Part shown: positions 26,837 to 28,016 of the stretch, one piece after another
Position numbering within the stretch: position 1 is the stretch's first letter
Layout of the letters: every line of letters begins with the position of its first letter
DNA from: Acidisphaera sp035272265
Lineage (GTDB): Bacteria > Pseudomonadota > Alphaproteobacteria > Acetobacterales > Acetobacteraceae
Length of the DNA stretch: 28,016 bases
Direction: 5' to 3'
Assembly: GCA_035272265.1 (NCBI GenBank)
Contig: DATEQV010000018.1
Location: 1-28,016, forward strand
Translations under genes and position numbers: made by a program
Notes under the pieces: generated by a model
Told to the model about the DNA's origin: nothing
Database searches by the model: none
What the model saw: only the letters and a program-made list of their open reading frames with translations

Positions 26837-27304
26837 TCAGGCCGGCGGAGCGGGTTCGGGCGCGCGGGCGCGCAGGATGTCGCGGATTTCCGTCAGCAGC
26901 ACGACGTCGGCCGGCGGCCCGGCCGGCTTGGGCTCGGGCTTGGGCATCAGCCGGCTGAGCGCGCGCACCACCCAGAAGATCACGAACGCAACGATCAGGA
27001 AGTTGATCACGGCGTTGATGAACAGGCCGATATTGATGGTCGGCGCACCGGCCTTTTGCGCGTCGGCCAGCGTGGCGTAGTGCTGGCCGTTGAGGGCGAC
27101 GAAGACGTTGCTGAAATCCACGCCGCCGGTGAACACCCCGATGATCGGGTTGATGATGTCCTTCACCAGGCTGGCGACGATGGTCGTGAAGGCGGCGCCG
27201 ATGATCACGCCCACCGCCAGGTCGACCACGCTGCCGCGCGCGATGAACGACTTGAAGTCGCTCACCCAGCGCGGCGTGCGGACCCGTTCGACCATCGTCG
27301 GCAT
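26837..27304 (-). CDS. mscL: Large-conductance mechanosensitive channel
   Basis: MscL opens under membrane tension to release solutes during hypo-osmotic shock; it is a homopentamer. The 155 residues give the N-terminal amphipathic helix ([20 protein letters not shown]), TM1 ([22 protein letters not shown]) with the pore-lining glycines and alanines, the periplasmic loop, TM2 ([20 protein letters not shown]) and a C-terminal helix after a [11 protein letters not shown] linker. The ATG at 27304 has GGGGAG about 10 nt upstream; the longer frame to 27445 is not needed. It diverges from cynS across 127 nt. A short inverted repeat, GCCGG-TCAGG-CCGGC, covers the stop codon at 26833-26847. Confidence 0.97.
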   Translation of the reverse strand: MPTMVERVRTPRWVSDFKSFIARGSVVDLAVGVIIGAAFTTIVASLVKDIINPIIGVFTGGVDFSNVFVALNGQHYATLADAQKAGAPTINIGLFINAVINFLIVAFVIFWVVRALSRLMPKPEPKPAGPPADVVLLTEIRDILRARAPEPAPPA

Positions 27305-27431
27305 GGCGTCGATTCTCCCCCCCTCCGGCGGACGTGATGTAACGCCACGGGGCCGCGCGGCGGAAGCCTCTCCGGTCTGGCATATCGCTTGCTGCCTGCG
27401 GCGCCGGACCACAGCGAGGGGAACGCCGCCC

Positions 27432-27881
27432 ATGAACGAGGCCAAGACGCAGCTCGGTCAGAAAATCATCGCCGCCAAGAACGCCAAGGGACTGACCTGG
27501 GCGCAGGTTGCGGAACGGCTCGGGCACGCGCCCGTCTGGACCTGCGCCGCCTGTCTCGGCCAGATGTCGATGACGCCGGAGACGGCGCGCAAGGCAGCTT
27601 CGCTGTTCGACCTCGGCGACGACGAGGAGGCGCTGCTGTGCGCCATCCCGTATCGCGGCTCGCTGCCGAGCGCGGTGCCGACCGATCCGCTGGTCTACCG
27701 CTTCCACGAACTGGTGCAGGTCTATGGCACGACCTGGAAGGAGCTGATCCAGGAGGAGTTCGGCGACGGCATCATGAGCGCGATCGACTTCGACATGACC
27801 CTGGAGCGCCAGCCCGACCAGAAGGGCGACCGCGTGAAGATCACGATGAGCGGCAAGTTCCTGTCGTATATGCGCCACTAG
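27432..27881 (+). CDS. cynS: Cyanate hydratase (cyanase)
   Basis: CynS converts cyanate and bicarbonate to carbamate and CO2, and the carbamate then decays to ammonia and CO2. It detoxifies cyanate and supplies nitrogen. The 149-residue protein has the N-terminal helical domain ([20 protein letters not shown]) and the C-terminal decamer-forming catalytic part. All three catalytic residues are present: Arg90 and Glu93 ([12 protein letters not shown]) and Ser116 (GIMSAIDFD), corresponding to Arg96, Glu99 and Ser122 of E. coli. The ATG at 27432 follows GAGGGG by about 10 nt. No cynT carbonic anhydrase, cynR regulator or cyanate transporter is next to it on the visible side. Confidence 0.97.
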   Translation: MNEAKTQLGQKIIAAKNAKGLTWAQVAERLGHAPVWTCAACLGQMSMTPETARKAASLFDLGDDEEALLCAIPYRGSLPSAVPTDPLVYRFHELVQVYGTTWKELIQEEFGDGIMSAIDFDMTLERQPDQKGDRVKITMSGKFLSYMRH

Positions 27882-27884
27882 CAG

Positions 27885-28016
27885 CCTGTCGGAGTTAGCA
27901 GTTTTGCGGATGAATATGTCGCCAACGGCCACCGGCGGATTCTCTTGTTGTGCAGAACCGCGAAGTATCGAAAGAAATCTCCGATTTGTTCGTGGTTTGT
28001 GCTTAACTCCGACAGG
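27885..28016. mobile_element. Putative non-autonomous element with terminal inverted repeats
   Basis: CCTGTCGGAGTTA at 27885-27897 is the exact reverse complement of TAACTCCGACAGG at 28004-28016, and both arms extend with a GCA offset by one base. The 132-bp interval is A/T-richer than everything around it and holds no ORF of note. It begins 3 nt after the cynS stop. The form fits a miniature inverted-repeat element or the fused ends of an insertion sequence. Because the right arm ends exactly at the window edge, a target duplication cannot be checked. Confidence 0.55.

Overview
This is a chromosomal window from a strongly GC-rich bacterium whose genes use mostly G or C at third codon positions. 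The organism looks like an alphaproteobacterium, most likely in the Rhodospirillales/Acetobacteraceae direction. The reasons are the run tpiA-secG-pyrG-kdsA, the small conserved proteins beside it, a dispersed palindromic repeat beginning CGTCATTGCGAG, and a periplasmic alpha-2-macroglobulin/PBP1C pair. The assignment rests on gene content and order only. No rRNA, tRNA, CRISPR array or intact transposase gene was seen.

Left part (1-4109): a leftward three-gene operon of two short conserved proteins and an NAD(P)-dependent oxidoreductase that runs off the window. It is followed by a palindromic repeat, a well-formed sigma70-type promoter, and an unrecognised rightward gene with a TTG start that overlaps, tail to tail, a 3-oxoadipyl-CoA thiolase gene. 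A second kind of inverted repeat separates the thiolase from the next block.

Central leftward block (4110-11272): read right to left, it encodes a DUF2939 protein, a PIG3-type quinone oxidoreductase, an alpha/beta hydrolase, a 43-residue membrane protein, TpiA, SecG, PyrG, a broken hicB antitoxin gene, a small coiled-coil protein and KdsA. Spacing is tight in most places. The core covers glycolysis, protein export, CTP synthesis and Kdo synthesis for lipopolysaccharide.

Rightward block (11499-18528): a DenD-like D-erythronate dehydrogenase behind a promoter region with phased direct repeats, a divergent CLC chloride channel/transporter with a CBS-like tail, a MarR-GNAT fusion regulator with a palindrome at its start, then an HSDL2-like short-chain dehydrogenase, an ECH1-like dienoyl-CoA isomerase and an orphan branched-chain-type substrate-binding protein. 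The dehydrogenase and isomerase probably act on CoA thioesters, perhaps of unsaturated or branched fatty acids.

Right part (18558-28016): after a second copy of the CGTCATTGCGAG repeat, a leftward, translationally overlapping trio encodes a 1709-residue alpha-2-macroglobulin with an intact thioester motif, PBP1C, and a two-domain retropepsin-like lipoprotein. MscL and cyanase genes then diverge from each other. The window ends in a 132-bp element bounded by 13-bp perfect inverted repeats. The trio is the most interesting system here: an envelope protease trap, a peptidoglycan synthase and an aspartic-protease-like lipoprotein made from one transcript.
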